64,000 nt of DNA from Thermoleophilia bacterium. Its GTDB lineage: Bacteria; Actinomycetota; Thermoleophilia; Solirubrobacterales; 70-9. A program made the translations under genes and the position numbers. The notes under the pieces were generated by a model. The model ran no database searches and had not been told where the DNA came from. It saw only the letters and a list, made by a program, of their open reading frames with translations. The DNA is taken from positions 62,001 through 126,000 of the forward strand of contig JAENWT010000006.1 of the NCBI GenBank assembly GCA_016650125.1, given 5' to 3'. Below, piece by piece: positions 1 to 8,282 of this stretch; the stretch's first letter is position 1, and each line of letters starts with the position of its first letter.

Positions 1-117
1 AAAGTTGATTCGGGGCTCTGTCTGGTCCAAGCGATGGTCCGGCCTTTCGCCACTTGCCGCGGCGGCCCCGGCTCTGGCGGTACTGGCGCCGATGACCCAA
101 CATCGGTTGGCCGGCGA

Positions 118-1395
118 TCAGATGTTGGGACGAGCCCTCCGGAGTACCCGGCTGGCTAATACCGCCACTCTTGCTCCCAGGTAGGCGTAAAGTGCCAGCA
201 CGGCGATCCGGGCGATCTGATCAAGATCGTCCGGTCCGGCGAGTTGGCTAACCGCCAGAAAGGCCACGCTGCCCACTGCGAATGCGGCCACCACTGAATC
301 GCTGCGAGGTCGGGCCTTGGGCATTGGTTCGCTGAACCTGCGAACCCGTACAACGACTGCCAGTAGATGTAACAGCGAGCCGACCACCGTGAGACCGATC
401 CAACCCACCACCAGGAGGGTTCCGGCGGCGATCCTGGTCGAGCCGGAAAACGCCAGGGCGGGACCGTCAATAATCGCGGTCGCCGAGATCAGGATGAGTC
501 CGGCCAGCAGGAACGGCTGAGCGGCACCAACGACCCGCGCGGCCAGGGAAAGTTCGCCGGCGGCTCGCCGACGACAGTCGATCAGATTGACGAGCATCAA
601 CACCGCACCGGCCGAAAGCGCTATCCAGCCAGTGACGGCAAGGCCGTCAAGCGACCAGGCATAGCCGACCGCAAGCGCCGAAACGCCAAATGTCCAGGTA
701 CTGAACGAAAGACTCTGGAGCCGCGGGAAGCGGAGCTGAGTCTGAGTCAATGACGGATAGAAGGTGTGAAGGGTGCCGACGATTGCGGTGCCGAAGAAGC
801 CAGCGAGGTTCAGAGTCATATGGGCCCCGAGCAGGAAGCCGTGCGTCCAGATCACACCATCGGCGATCAGCGAGCCGACGATCATCCCGGCTGCGAAGAA
901 CCCGACGCAGGTCAGATACCAGCGAGTCGCCCAGGGAGCATTGCTCAGAGACCGCCGGCGCATTGTCGAAACGGCGAGAAGCCAAAGACCAAGTCCGCTG
1001 ACCAGGAAGGCGACTGCTCCCCAGAGCAGAAACGAAGCCCCCGTCGGAACGGCGACTGCAAGGGCTATGGTGCCCAGGTTCCAGAGGATCAACTGGGCGC
1101 GAACCAGGGATCGCGGGGGCGGATCGGTTGCCAGAAAAGCACCGGCGAAGAACTGGCTGGCACCCAGGACCAACTGGGAGACGCCACCCACGAAAGCCAG
1201 GTGAAGTGACAGCCAACGGCCCCAAATCCAGGGGTCAACGGTCTGCCAGATTGCGCAGATGGCGGCTGCGACGAGAAAGAAAGCGCCAGCGAGAAAGAAG
1301 GCACCGACCACATCGGTGGGGCGGAGATCGCCCGGATTTCGCGGTCGTGGCCGGCCAGAACACCGGGTTCGTTGAGTCGAAGCGCGCGGATCCAT
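118..1395 (-). CDS. Polytopic membrane protein, heme-copper-oxidase/NnrS-like
   Basis: The product is 425 aa and almost entirely hydrophobic, with roughly ten or more predicted membrane segments. Histidines sit inside or at the ends of segments (H65, H185, H192 and H210, the last in GTLHTFYPSL), a layout reminiscent of subunit I-like or NnrS-like heme/copper membrane proteins. I did not recognise a precise family, so a redox or metal role is only suggested. The first 25 residues are Arg-rich and non-membranous, so the true start could lie further in, for example at a GTG near codon 29. A 13-bp palindrome lies just upstream of the annotated ATG. The gene is transcribed away from the next gene and nothing in the window is operonic with it. 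Confidence 0.6.
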   Translation of the reverse strand: MDPRASTQRTRCSGRPRPRNPGDLRPTDVVGAFFLAGAFFLVAAAICAIWQTVDPWIWGRWLSLHLAFVGGVSQLVLGASQFFAGAFLATDPPPRSLVRAQLILWNLGTIALAVAVPTGASFLLWGAVAFLVSGLGLWLLAVSTMRRRSLSNAPWATRWYLTCVGFFAAGMIVGSLIADGVIWTHGFLLGAHMTLNLAGFFGTAIVGTLHTFYPSLTQTQLRFPRLQSLSFSTWTFGVSALAVGYAWSLDGLAVTGWIALSAGAVLMLVNLIDCRRRAAGELSLAARVVGAAQPFLLAGLILISATAIIDGPALAFSGSTRIAAGTLLVVGWIGLTVVGSLLHLLAVVVRVRRFSEPMPKARPRSDSVVAAFAVGSVAFLAVSQLAGPDDLDQIARIAVLALYAYLGARVAVLASRVLRRARPNI

Positions 1396-1409
1396 CGGTC
1401 GAGTTTCTC

Positions 1410-1422
1410 ACATGCAACATGT
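1410..1422. promoter_or_regulatory. Palindrome ACATG-N3-CATGT, possible operator
   Basis: This is a perfect 5-bp inverted repeat with a 3-nt spacer, 14 bp upstream of the minus-strand ATG at 1395. On the minus strand it overlaps a TATACA-like stretch. Its size and position fit a repressor or activator half-site pair, but I cannot name the regulator. Confidence 0.3.
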
Positions 1423-1781
1423 ATAAAAGATCCTGACCCCGGCTACCTGATTCCCCGGGGTCTGTCGAGTCCAGCAGCAGGTGGAAGAAGACGCGAGTCT
1501 TCGTCATGAGGACCCGCGGCCGCTGAGGCGGCCAGTCCCGCCTTCTCGCCTGAGACCGATCAACCGGTTCGGAAGCGGTGGACACCTTGATCGCGGTTGG
1601 CACTTTGTCCGGGTATGCTGATCACGCGTCGGGAAGGCCTCGACGAGAGGGGTCGCGGGGATGGCGACCGAATTGTCAATCAAAATGGGAGCGATAACGT
1701 GCACTGGCCCCGGTGTGATCGTTTCAAGTTGCCCCACCTCACGCCGGTTTCTTTGATTGCTTGGTGATGACGCATTGGTTC

Positions 1782-1807
1782 TTTCAGGGCCCCCGGGGGC
1801 CCTGAAA
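1782..1807. repeat. Perfect 26-bp palindrome upstream of the M23 chimera
   Basis: Arm TTTCAGGGCCCCC (1782-1794) is followed immediately by its exact reverse complement (1795-1807), with no loop. A loop-less palindrome is a better protein-binding site than an RNA terminator, although a hairpin could form with a few central pairs open. It lies 29 bp before the GTG at 1836. Confidence 0.6.
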
Positions 1808-1835
1808 TTCAGCTCGAAACCACCTCCTTGCCACG

Positions 1836-3437
1836 GTGGGAAATCCTGACCCGCTCGGCCCCGGTCCGGGCGGTGAGGGTGAGTCCAACCAAAGCGACCG
1901 GAACCGAGTAACGGTTCTGCCGGGCCGTGATCAGGGATTTGCGGTCAACTCTCACCTGGCTCGGCTCGTCGCAGGCGCGACCATCGCTGTCTTCGCGATC
2001 CTCGTCCCTGCCATGCCCGCCGAGGCGGCGAAGCCGACCCCCGCGAGGGGTTATTTCGCCGGCCTGGTTGAGATCAAGGGCGGCCGGCAGCTCTACATGG
2101 AATGTCGTGGCCGCGGCACGCCGACGGTGATCCTCGAGGCAGGCTCCGGTAATGCCGCCGACGTGTGGACTAGTGCTTCCCTGAAGGCTGACGACCCGAC
2201 ATCCGACCCGCGGCGGGCGGTCCTGCCGACCGTTGCCCGGTTTACCCGGGTTTGCGCTTACGACCGTGCCGGGGCCGAAAAGCTCCAGAACGGCGAACCC
2301 AACCGAAGTGACCCGGTCGCACTACCGACTCACGATGAGCGTTCGCAGCACGCGAAAGACGGGGGAGACGCCCTCACTCCAGTGCTCCAGAGGGTGCTCT
2401 CGCGGCCCCGCTGGTACCGGGGCGACGATGGGCGGGTGCACCTCAAGTACGAGCTCCTCTTGACCAACAACACGCAAATCTCCGTGAACGTCGCCTCACT
2501 CGACGTGCTCAGCGGAGTCGGCCATCGGATCTCCCGGCTGTCGGGCGCCCGGCTTCAGACGGCGATGGGATGGGGTACCGGTCCGACGACCGAACTCGGG
2601 CCGTTCTCGGTCGGAATCGTGTGGATCGACCTTTCGTTTGTCGATCGTCAGGCACTTCCGAGACGGGTGAAGCATCGGCTCACGGTTGACGTTCCGCCGG
2701 GGCTGCCGATCGGCCCTGTGATCACCGACACTTCGGCGAACGTATCTATCGAACGCCGAGCGGCCGAACGAATCGCGGCTCCGCTCCAGGGACCGCGATG
2801 GGCGACGGTCGTCGGCCCGCACCGACGGGCGATTCAACCGGTCAATGGGAGTCTTCGGCTCAGCCAGCGTTTCGCGATCGACTTCGCCGCCCGCCTCGAT
2901 GCGAAGAAGCGCACGCATATCGGGTCCGCGAGTCAGAACGCCAGCTATTTGAACTACGGAGAACCGGTAGTCGCCGTCGGTCCCGGCAAGACTGTCGTTG
3001 CCGTTGATCGTTATGCCGATCAGATCCCGAATGATCCGGACCCAGTCGATCTGGCGGAGGCGGACGGCAACCACGTGATCCTCAAGCTGGACAAGGGCGT
3101 CTTCGCCGCATACGCACACCTGAAGCCCGGCAGCGTTCGCGTGCGCCCCGGCCAGAGAGTGGCGGAGGGCCAGGTGCTCGGCAAGCTCGGGAACTCGGGC
3201 AGCTCGACCGGGCCGTACCTCCACTTTCAGCTCATGAACCGCCCCTCGCTCCTCGACGCCGACGGCCTGCCCTTCGTATTCGACAGGTTCTACCTTTACG
3301 GGCGGATGCCTTCGCTGGAAAGCCTGATCGACAACGACCGGGAGGGAACTCCGGTGCCCCTTGACCGCTCGGTGGCGGGCAAGCACCGGCGCCAGAGCCT
3401 GACCGACCTCGACGTAGTCAACTTCCCGGGTCGGTAG
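1836..3437 (+). CDS. Secreted chimeric protein: alpha/beta-hydrolase N-terminus joined to M23 peptidase
   Basis: The product is 533 aa from a GTG start. Residues about 30-66 form a signal-like hydrophobic stretch ending MPAEAAK. Residues about 68-150 match the start of secreted alpha/beta hydrolases (GGRQLYMECRGRGTPTVILE, then VARFTRVCAYDRAG). This homology stops before any nucleophile elbow. The sequence then changes to the N-terminal domain typical of certain M23 proteins (RPRWYRGDDGRVHLKYELLL) and a C-terminal LytM/M23 domain with AYAHLKPGSVRVRPG and GPYLHFQLM. The hydrolase part cannot be catalytic because the GxSxG and downstream residues are missing. The join near position 2325-2370 is in frame. 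This may be a recombination product; the M23 half could still act on peptidoglycan. Confidence 0.7.
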   Translation: MGNPDPLGPGPGGEGESNQSDRNRVTVLPGRDQGFAVNSHLARLVAGATIAVFAILVPAMPAEAAKPTPARGYFAGLVEIKGGRQLYMECRGRGTPTVILEAGSGNAADVWTSASLKADDPTSDPRRAVLPTVARFTRVCAYDRAGAEKLQNGEPNRSDPVALPTHDERSQHAKDGGDALTPVLQRVLSRPRWYRGDDGRVHLKYELLLTNNTQISVNVASLDVLSGVGHRISRLSGARLQTAMGWGTGPTTELGPFSVGIVWIDLSFVDRQALPRRVKHRLTVDVPPGLPIGPVITDTSANVSIERRAAERIAAPLQGPRWATVVGPHRRAIQPVNGSLRLSQRFAIDFAARLDAKKRTHIGSASQNASYLNYGEPVVAVGPGKTVVAVDRYADQIPNDPDPVDLAEADGNHVILKLDKGVFAAYAHLKPGSVRVRPGQRVAEGQVLGKLGNSGSSTGPYLHFQLMNRPSLLDADGLPFVFDRFYLYGRMPSLESLIDNDREGTPVPLDRSVAGKHRRQSLTDLDVVNFPGR

Positions 3438-3569
3438 TCCTTAGCTCCCGGGCACACCGGACGCGGGCACTCTTCGCCGGGCACCATCGGCTGTCGCGGC
3501 ACTCGTCGAAACCCCGGTCGTCATGCTTTCGCAATCGACCCCTGGCTGGTCCCGCGGCTCCCTGCATCA

Positions 3570-3590
3570 AACCCCCCCATCCGGGGGGTT
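3570..3590. promoter_or_regulatory. C6-N5-G6 inverted repeat upstream of histidine kinase
   Basis: AACCCCCC and GGGGGGTT flank CATCC, about 115 bp before the first canonical start of the kinase gene. Similar C5-G5 repeats occur before fabD and before the secreted gene at 61043. This suggests a shared operator, possibly for the NarL-type regulator encoded at 4724. It could also terminate the upstream M23 gene, but no T-run follows. Confidence 0.45.
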
Positions 3591-3704
3591 GAGCTTAAGT
3601 AACCATCGCGGGTTGGGCGGGTAGCACCTGCTATCGCGAAGTCAGTCACAGATGAACACGCAGGGGAGCTCGACGTTCTGGTTGGCCTGGTTGCCCAGAG
3701 TGAG

Positions 3705-4727
3705 GTGCCAGCGGGGGCTACCCATCTTTCTGACCGGATATGCGAGACCGTTTGCCGGACAACGAGCCTGACCCGGACGGTGATGTTCCTCCACGACTCA
3801 ACGCTCGGGGTGTCGCGCCCGGCCGGATCTCACGGTGTGCCAAAAGACGTCATAGCCTCAGTTGCAGCGACGCTTGACGAGATGCCGCTCGCCCAGCGGG
3901 TATTGGCCGAAGACCGGGTTATCGAGGTCTCGAAGAATCTCGAATTCGAACTGCCCGCCCGGTATGCGGGAATGGCCGGAATCACCACGATCACCTGTGC
4001 ACCGGTCTCGGCCGGCGGGACCTGGTTCGGGGTCATCGTCGGGGACCAGGGTGGAGGTGACTATCTGCTTTCCGAAGATGACCATCAGCGGCTGCATACC
4101 CTCGGTCGTCTGGCGGCGGTGGCGGCTACGGTCGAGCAGTCAACCGCGAACCGGGAACGCAACCGCAGCCTCGATTCCCGCATCGGCATGATCCGCGAGA
4201 TCCATGACCAGGTGGTCCAGCGGCTGTTCGGCCTGTCGCTGGCGCTTGGATCCGAAGGCACCCTCACCAAAGAGGAACAGCAGCGCTGTAGCGACGAGAT
4301 CACTGCGGTGCTCGGTGAACTGCGGGCGGCACTGGCGCGGCCGGTCGCGCCAGATGAAGGCGGCGGCTCGAGACCGTTCCATGAACTCGTCATCTGGTTT
4401 GCCGAGTCGGAATCGATCGACCTGAACTGGCAGGAAGGAATCGAGACACCACCTCATTTGGAACCTCTGGCGACCTCGGCCCTGACCGAAGCCCTGCGAA
4501 ACGCCCAGCGTCACTCCAACGGCGGCAGCATCGAGATCGAAGTCGGTATCGATGAAGGTGCGTTCTCGGTAGAAGTGATCAACGACCGGGTCAGCCCGAG
4601 CGAAAAAGGTGGCGGCCTCGGTCTTCGCTTGCTCACCCTCGAAGCCCTGCAGAAAGACGCCCTCATCGAGTTTGGACCGAGGGAAGAACGCTGGCACTTC
4701 CGTCTGCTCGCCCCGGTGGAGCCGTGA
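3705..4727 (+). CDS. GAF-type sensor histidine kinase (HisKA_3 family)
   Basis: The product is 340 aa. Residues about 1-145 resemble a GAF sensor domain. The dimerisation/phosphoacceptor helix carries REIHDQVVQRLF with phospho-acceptor His167. The HATPase domain shows N-box ALTEALRNAQRHS (259-271) and G-box GGGLGLRLL (302-310). There are no membrane segments, so it is a cytoplasmic sensor. It overlaps the response-regulator gene by 4 nt (GTGA), so the two are translationally coupled. The GTG at 3705 is the first canonical start, but the frame is open back to 3603 and reads as plausible protein upstream, so the true N-terminus may be longer and use a rare start. The fatty-acid operon begins just after the pair, suggesting that its target is lipid synthesis. 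Confidence 0.85.
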   Translation: MPAGATHLSDRICETVCRTTSLTRTVMFLHDSTLGVSRPAGSHGVPKDVIASVAATLDEMPLAQRVLAEDRVIEVSKNLEFELPARYAGMAGITTITCAPVSAGGTWFGVIVGDQGGGDYLLSEDDHQRLHTLGRLAAVAATVEQSTANRERNRSLDSRIGMIREIHDQVVQRLFGLSLALGSEGTLTKEEQQRCSDEITAVLGELRAALARPVAPDEGGGSRPFHELVIWFAESESIDLNWQEGIETPPHLEPLATSALTEALRNAQRHSNGGSIEIEVGIDEGAFSVEVINDRVSPSEKGGGLGLRLLTLEALQKDALIEFGPREERWHFRLLAPVEP

Positions 4728-5332
4728 GTCAGGGCGACGCGGGATTCGGCGTTCTGGTTGTAGACGATCACGAAGTCGTTCACTGGGGTTTCCGGTTGCT
4801 GCTCGAACGGCAGTCCTGGGTAGACCGTTGCGATGGTGCGACCGGTAGTGAGCAGGCGATCGAGTCGGCACGGAACCTGAGGCCCGATGTCGCGCTCGTG
4901 GACCTCATGCTCGGCACCGAGTCAGGGGCCGATGTTTGCGCCGAGATCCGTGCCGTTTCGCCGCGGACCCGAGTCCTCCTGATCTCCGGGGCGGGACGGA
5001 TCTCGCCGAGCGTCGCCCGGGCGGCCGGAGCTTCTGGATTCGTCTCGAAGGACTGGGGGGCCTCAGACGTGGTCAAAGCCGTCCGTATGGTCGCCCTCGG
5101 AAGCGAAGTGTTCAACGAGAACGATGCCGGAGAGAACCTTGGACTCACCGATCGTGAGATGGAAGTGCTCGACCTCATCGCCACGGGCGCGACCAACAAG
5201 GAGATCGCTGGCAAGCTCTTCCTCTCGCCTCACACGGTCAAGGAGTACACCAGCGCGATTTACCGCAAGCTCAGTGTGCGTAACCGCGCCGAAGCCGTGA
5301 GGACAGCCCAGGCCCACGGTCTGATCAGTTGA
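4724..5332 (+). CDS. NarL/FixJ-type response regulator
   Basis: The product is 202 aa. The receiver domain has the acidic pair D14/D15, phospho-acceptor Asp60 (ALVDLMLG) and Lys109 (GFVSKD). The C-terminal LuxR-type HTH spans about 142-201 (LTDREMEVLDLIATGATNKE, SPHTVKEYTSAIYRKL). The GTG start overlaps the kinase stop, so this is the cognate partner. It ends 91 bp before fabD, and a C5-G5 palindrome lies in that gap. Regulators of this family bind inverted repeats as dimers, so control of the fab operon and of its own operon is a reasonable inference. Confidence 0.92.
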   Translation: MSQGDAGFGVLVVDDHEVVHWGFRLLLERQSWVDRCDGATGSEQAIESARNLRPDVALVDLMLGTESGADVCAEIRAVSPRTRVLLISGAGRISPSVARAAGASGFVSKDWGASDVVKAVRMVALGSEVFNENDAGENLGLTDREMEVLDLIATGATNKEIAGKLFLSPHTVKEYTSAIYRKLSVRNRAEAVRTAQAHGLIS

Positions 5333-5355
5333 CCCCCCGAACCGCCCGCCCGGCT

Positions 5356-5370
5356 CCCCCGATCGGGGGG
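5356..5370. promoter_or_regulatory. Palindrome CCCCCGATCGGGGG before fabD
   Basis: This is a perfect 14-bp palindrome, with one more G after it, 24 bp past the regulator stop and 54 bp before the fabD GTG. Together with the repeats at 3570 and 60981 it forms a candidate operator family for the NarL-type regulator. No T-run follows, which argues against a simple terminator. Confidence 0.5.
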
Positions 5371-5423
5371 TAGTTGCCTCGAACCGGGTGACAATCGAGC
5401 TTGCCCGGTGAATTATCCGGTAC

Positions 5424-6284
5424 GTGAGCAAGACGACCCCCACAGCGATTCTTTTTCCCGGACAGGGCAGCCAGCGTGAAGGCATGCGAGCCACCGTCGA
5501 GGCTCACGCTCCCGAGCTGCTGGAGCTGGCAATCGACCAAATTGGGAGCGACCCTTTCGAACGCATCAAAGATGGCACTGCCTTCCAGCAGCCGGCCCTC
5601 TATTGCGCTTCGGTCGCCGGGTGGCGGGCAGCCGGTGAACCGGAATCCGAATTCATTGTCGGGCATTCGCTCGGTGAGCTGGCCGCCGCTGCCGCCTCCG
5701 GTGCGATCACGGCCGAAGACGGCCTCACCCTCGCGACCAGCCGTGGCCAGGCGATGCAAGATGCCGCGGAAGCTGATCCCGGCGGCATGCTCGCCGTGCT
5801 CGGTGAATGTGACGGCACGGCAATGCTCGCTTCGTCCCTCGGACTGACCGTTGCCAACGACAACGCTCCCGACCAGATAGTTCTTTCTGGTCCCGCGGAC
5901 GCTATCGGGGACGCCCGGCGCAAGTTCAAGGAGGCCGGCGTCAGGACCGTGCGCCTGCCGGTCACTGGGGCTTTTCATTCTCCGGCGATGGTCGCCGCCC
6001 AACCCGGTTTCAGAGAAGCCCTCAGTCGGATCGAGATCCATGAACCCCGGACGACTTTGCTGTCGTCGGTGACGACCCTTCCCTTCTCTGATCTTCGTGA
6101 CGGCCTGCTCTCGGGCCTCACCCGGCCGGTCCGCTGGAGGGAGACGGTAATCGCGCTTCGTGGACTGGGCGTGACCCGTTTCCTCGAATCGGGACCGGGG
6201 GCCGTGCTCTCTGGCCTGGTAGCCCGGATTGTCGATGACGTCGAAACCGGACCACTCAAACCGATCGGAGGACCGCATGCTTGA
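5424..6284 (+). CDS. fabD: Malonyl-CoA:ACP transacylase
   Basis: The product is 286 aa. It moves malonyl from CoA to acyl carrier protein, giving the extender for type II fatty-acid synthesis in the cytoplasm. Visible motifs are FPGQGSQREGM near the N-terminus, nucleophile Ser82 in GHSLGEL, and catalytic His near residue 185 in GAFHSPAM. The length is slightly short for FabD (about 300 aa) but all the core motifs are present. It starts at GTG and is the first gene of the fab operon. Its stop overlaps the fabH start by 8 nt. Confidence 0.95.
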   Translation: MSKTTPTAILFPGQGSQREGMRATVEAHAPELLELAIDQIGSDPFERIKDGTAFQQPALYCASVAGWRAAGEPESEFIVGHSLGELAAAAASGAITAEDGLTLATSRGQAMQDAAEADPGGMLAVLGECDGTAMLASSLGLTVANDNAPDQIVLSGPADAIGDARRKFKEAGVRTVRLPVTGAFHSPAMVAAQPGFREALSRIEIHEPRTTLLSSVTTLPFSDLRDGLLSGLTRPVRWRETVIALRGLGVTRFLESGPGAVLSGLVARIVDDVETGPLKPIGGPHA

Positions 6285-7287
6285 ATTCGAAACCACCGGG
6301 GCCCGCGTTCTGGACCGGCCATCCACCGTTGGCGCGGCGATAGCCGGACTCGGGGTTGCGCTTCCTTCCACGGTCAAGAGCAACGAACCGATTGCCGAGC
6401 GTCTCGGTGTCAGACCGGAATGGATCACCGAACGTACCGGTGTTATCGAGCGGCGGGTGGCGGAGGTAGGGGAGACGCTGGTTGATTACGCCACCGCTGC
6501 GGGTGCGGCAGCGATCGACGACGCTGGCATGGACCCCGGCCAGATCGACCTGGTACTGGTTGGCACCGTGACCCACGAGATGCTCTGTCCAGCTGCGGCC
6601 CCGCTGGTGGCGGCTCGCCTCGAGACCGGTTTCTCCGGGGCGATGGACATAAACGCTGCCTGCTCCGGGTTCCTCTCCGGCTTGTCGATGGCGGCTTCAC
6701 AGATCGAAACTGGCCGTGTTTCGAACGCCCTCGTGGTCGGTGCGGACCTGATGCACCGAGTGATCGACATGGACGACCGTGGCACCGCCGGGATCTTCGC
6801 TGACGGCGCCGGTGCGGTCGTGATGAGGGCCTGCCGGGGCGAGGGGCGGATCGGTCCGGTGTTCCTTGCCAGCGACGGTGACCGTGGACATCTGGTCGAA
6901 GCGACCCGCGAAGAAGCGATCATCCACATGAAGGGTCATGACACCTTCCGCCAGGCAGTCGAGCGCCTTGAGGAAGTGACGATCGCTGCGGTCGAAGGTG
7001 CGGGCATGACCCTCGACGACGTTGACCTTTTCGCTTACCACCAGGCGAACAGCCGGATCATCGAAGCTGTCGGCAGCAGGCTCGGCCTGGATGCGAACAG
7101 AGTCATAGATTGTGTGCCGAAATATGGCAACACGTCGGCCGGAACGATTCCGATCGCGCTCGGTGAAGCTCGGAACGAAGGGCGGCTGAACCCCGGCGAC
7201 AGGGTGCTGCTCGGCGCGTTCGGTGGTGGCCTGACCTGGGGCGCAGGAGTGGTCGAGTGGGGCGCGGGTGAATCACTTGAAGACTGA
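6277..7287 (+). CDS. fabH: Beta-ketoacyl-ACP synthase III
   Basis: The product is 336 aa. It condenses acyl-CoA primers with malonyl-ACP to start each fatty-acid chain. The Cys-His-Asn triad is Cys129 (NAACSGFL), His255 (YHQANSR) and Asn285 (KYGNTSAGT). I chose the ATG at 6277, which overlaps the fabD stop, because a GGAGG lies 5-6 nt before it. A longer in-frame start at 6229 would lie deep inside fabD. In actinobacteria the FabH primer choice often sets branched versus straight chains; the sequence alone does not tell which here. Confidence 0.95.
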   Translation: MLEFETTGARVLDRPSTVGAAIAGLGVALPSTVKSNEPIAERLGVRPEWITERTGVIERRVAEVGETLVDYATAAGAAAIDDAGMDPGQIDLVLVGTVTHEMLCPAAAPLVAARLETGFSGAMDINAACSGFLSGLSMAASQIETGRVSNALVVGADLMHRVIDMDDRGTAGIFADGAGAVVMRACRGEGRIGPVFLASDGDRGHLVEATREEAIIHMKGHDTFRQAVERLEEVTIAAVEGAGMTLDDVDLFAYHQANSRIIEAVGSRLGLDANRVIDCVPKYGNTSAGTIPIALGEARNEGRLNPGDRVLLGAFGGGLTWGAGVVEWGAGESLED

Positions 7288-8008
7288 AGGTGCCGCATTG
7301 GTGACCGGAGCCTCGGGTGGTATCGGTGCTGCCGTCGCCGAGTTCATCGGTGCCCAGGGGCGACCGGTAGCGGTTCACTACCGCTCGGATCCGGACGGGG
7401 CGGCCGCAGTGGTCGGCCGGATCGAAGCGGCCGGCGGTACGGCGGCAGCCATCCACGCCGACATCGCCGAACCCGGCGAGGTTGACGACCTGGTCAAGCA
7501 AGTCGAAGGAAAGCTTGGTCCGGTCCTGGTGCTCGTCAACAATGCCGGCCGGCGGGCCGACGGCCTCGCCGCCCAGATCGACGACGACCAGTGGGACCGG
7601 GTCATCGAAACCAACCTGAACGCCGCCTTCCGCCTCAGCCGGCGTACCCTCAAGCCGATGCTGCGGGCCCGATTCGGCCGGATCGTCAACGTCGCCTCGA
7701 TCGTCGGACCACGAGCCAATGTGGGGCAGGCCAACTACGCCGCTTCCAAAGCGGGGTTGATCGGCATGACCCGCACGATCGCCGTCGAGGTCGCCCGGCG
7801 AGGGGTGACTGTCAATGCCGTCGCCCCCGGGTTCGTCGAGACCGGACTCACGGCCGACCTCCCCGATGACGCCTTCACCAGAGACATCCCCGTCCGCCGA
7901 GCCGGGACAGCCGAAGAGATCGCTGCCTGTATCGGCTTCCTGACTTCCGACGCCGCCTCATACGTCACCGGAACCACCCTGACCGTCGACGGCGGACTTA
8001 GTGCCTGA
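7268..8008 (+). CDS. fabG: 3-oxoacyl-ACP reductase (SDR)
   Basis: The product is 246 aa. It performs the NADPH-dependent reduction of 3-oxoacyl-ACP. The nucleotide-binding motif is TGASGGIG (13-20) and NNAG is at 91-94. The catalytic residues are Ser144, Tyr157 and Lys161 (NYAASKAG). The SDR C-terminus TGTTLTVDGGLSA is intact. The GTG start lies 20 nt inside fabH. Its position between fabH and acpP supports FabG rather than a generic SDR. Confidence 0.93.
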   Translation: MNHLKTEGAALVTGASGGIGAAVAEFIGAQGRPVAVHYRSDPDGAAAVVGRIEAAGGTAAAIHADIAEPGEVDDLVKQVEGKLGPVLVLVNNAGRRADGLAAQIDDDQWDRVIETNLNAAFRLSRRTLKPMLRARFGRIVNVASIVGPRANVGQANYAASKAGLIGMTRTIAVEVARRGVTVNAVAPGFVETGLTADLPDDAFTRDIPVRRAGTAEEIAACIGFLTSDAASYVTGTTLTVDGGLSA

Positions 8009-8033
8009 TCAACAAGCAAAGAAGGAGAAACAA

Positions 8034-8282
8034 GTGCCAGTTAAAGCCAACCCGGAATCAGCCGAAAAGGTGATCGTTGAAGGCCTCGCCGAGGTCGGTG
8101 CGGATCCGGACCTGATTAACCGCGACGCAACGTTCGATTCGCTTGACGTCGATTCGCTCGACCTCGTTGAGCTCGCCCAGATCGTCGAAGACGAGTTCGG
8201 GGTCGAGCTGGTCGGCGACGACGTCCAGAACCTGAAGACTGTCGGAGACGTGATCGACATGGTGGTCGCGAAAGCATCATGA
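8034..8282 (+). CDS. acpP: Acyl carrier protein
   Basis: The product is 82 aa and acidic. The phosphopantetheine site is Ser41 in the DVDSLDLVEL context. The GTG at 8034 is preferred because AAGGAGAAA precedes it by a normal spacing; a longer frame from 8001 would overlap fabG with a Lys-rich extension. It carries the growing acyl chain for every enzyme of this operon. The stop overlaps the fabF start by 4 nt. Confidence 0.95.
   Translation: MPVKANPESAEKVIVEGLAEVGADPDLINRDATFDSLDVDSLDLVELAQIVEDEFGVELVGDDVQNLKTVGDVIDMVVAKAS

Larger units (their letters stand above)
1396..1835. other. 440-bp intergenic region between divergent genes
   Basis: No convincing gene is visible. Short reading frames on both strands here have no recognisable protein signature. 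The region should hold the promoters of the minus-strand membrane protein and the plus-strand M23 chimera. It contains two notable inverted repeats, listed separately: ACATG-CAA-CATGT near the membrane-protein start, and a loop-less 26-bp palindrome 29 bp before the M23 gene. Confidence 0.5.

Noticed and set aside
1504-1737. Minus-strand 77-aa frame in the first intergenic region
   Set aside because: No Shine-Dalgarno sequence, homology or compositional support was visible.
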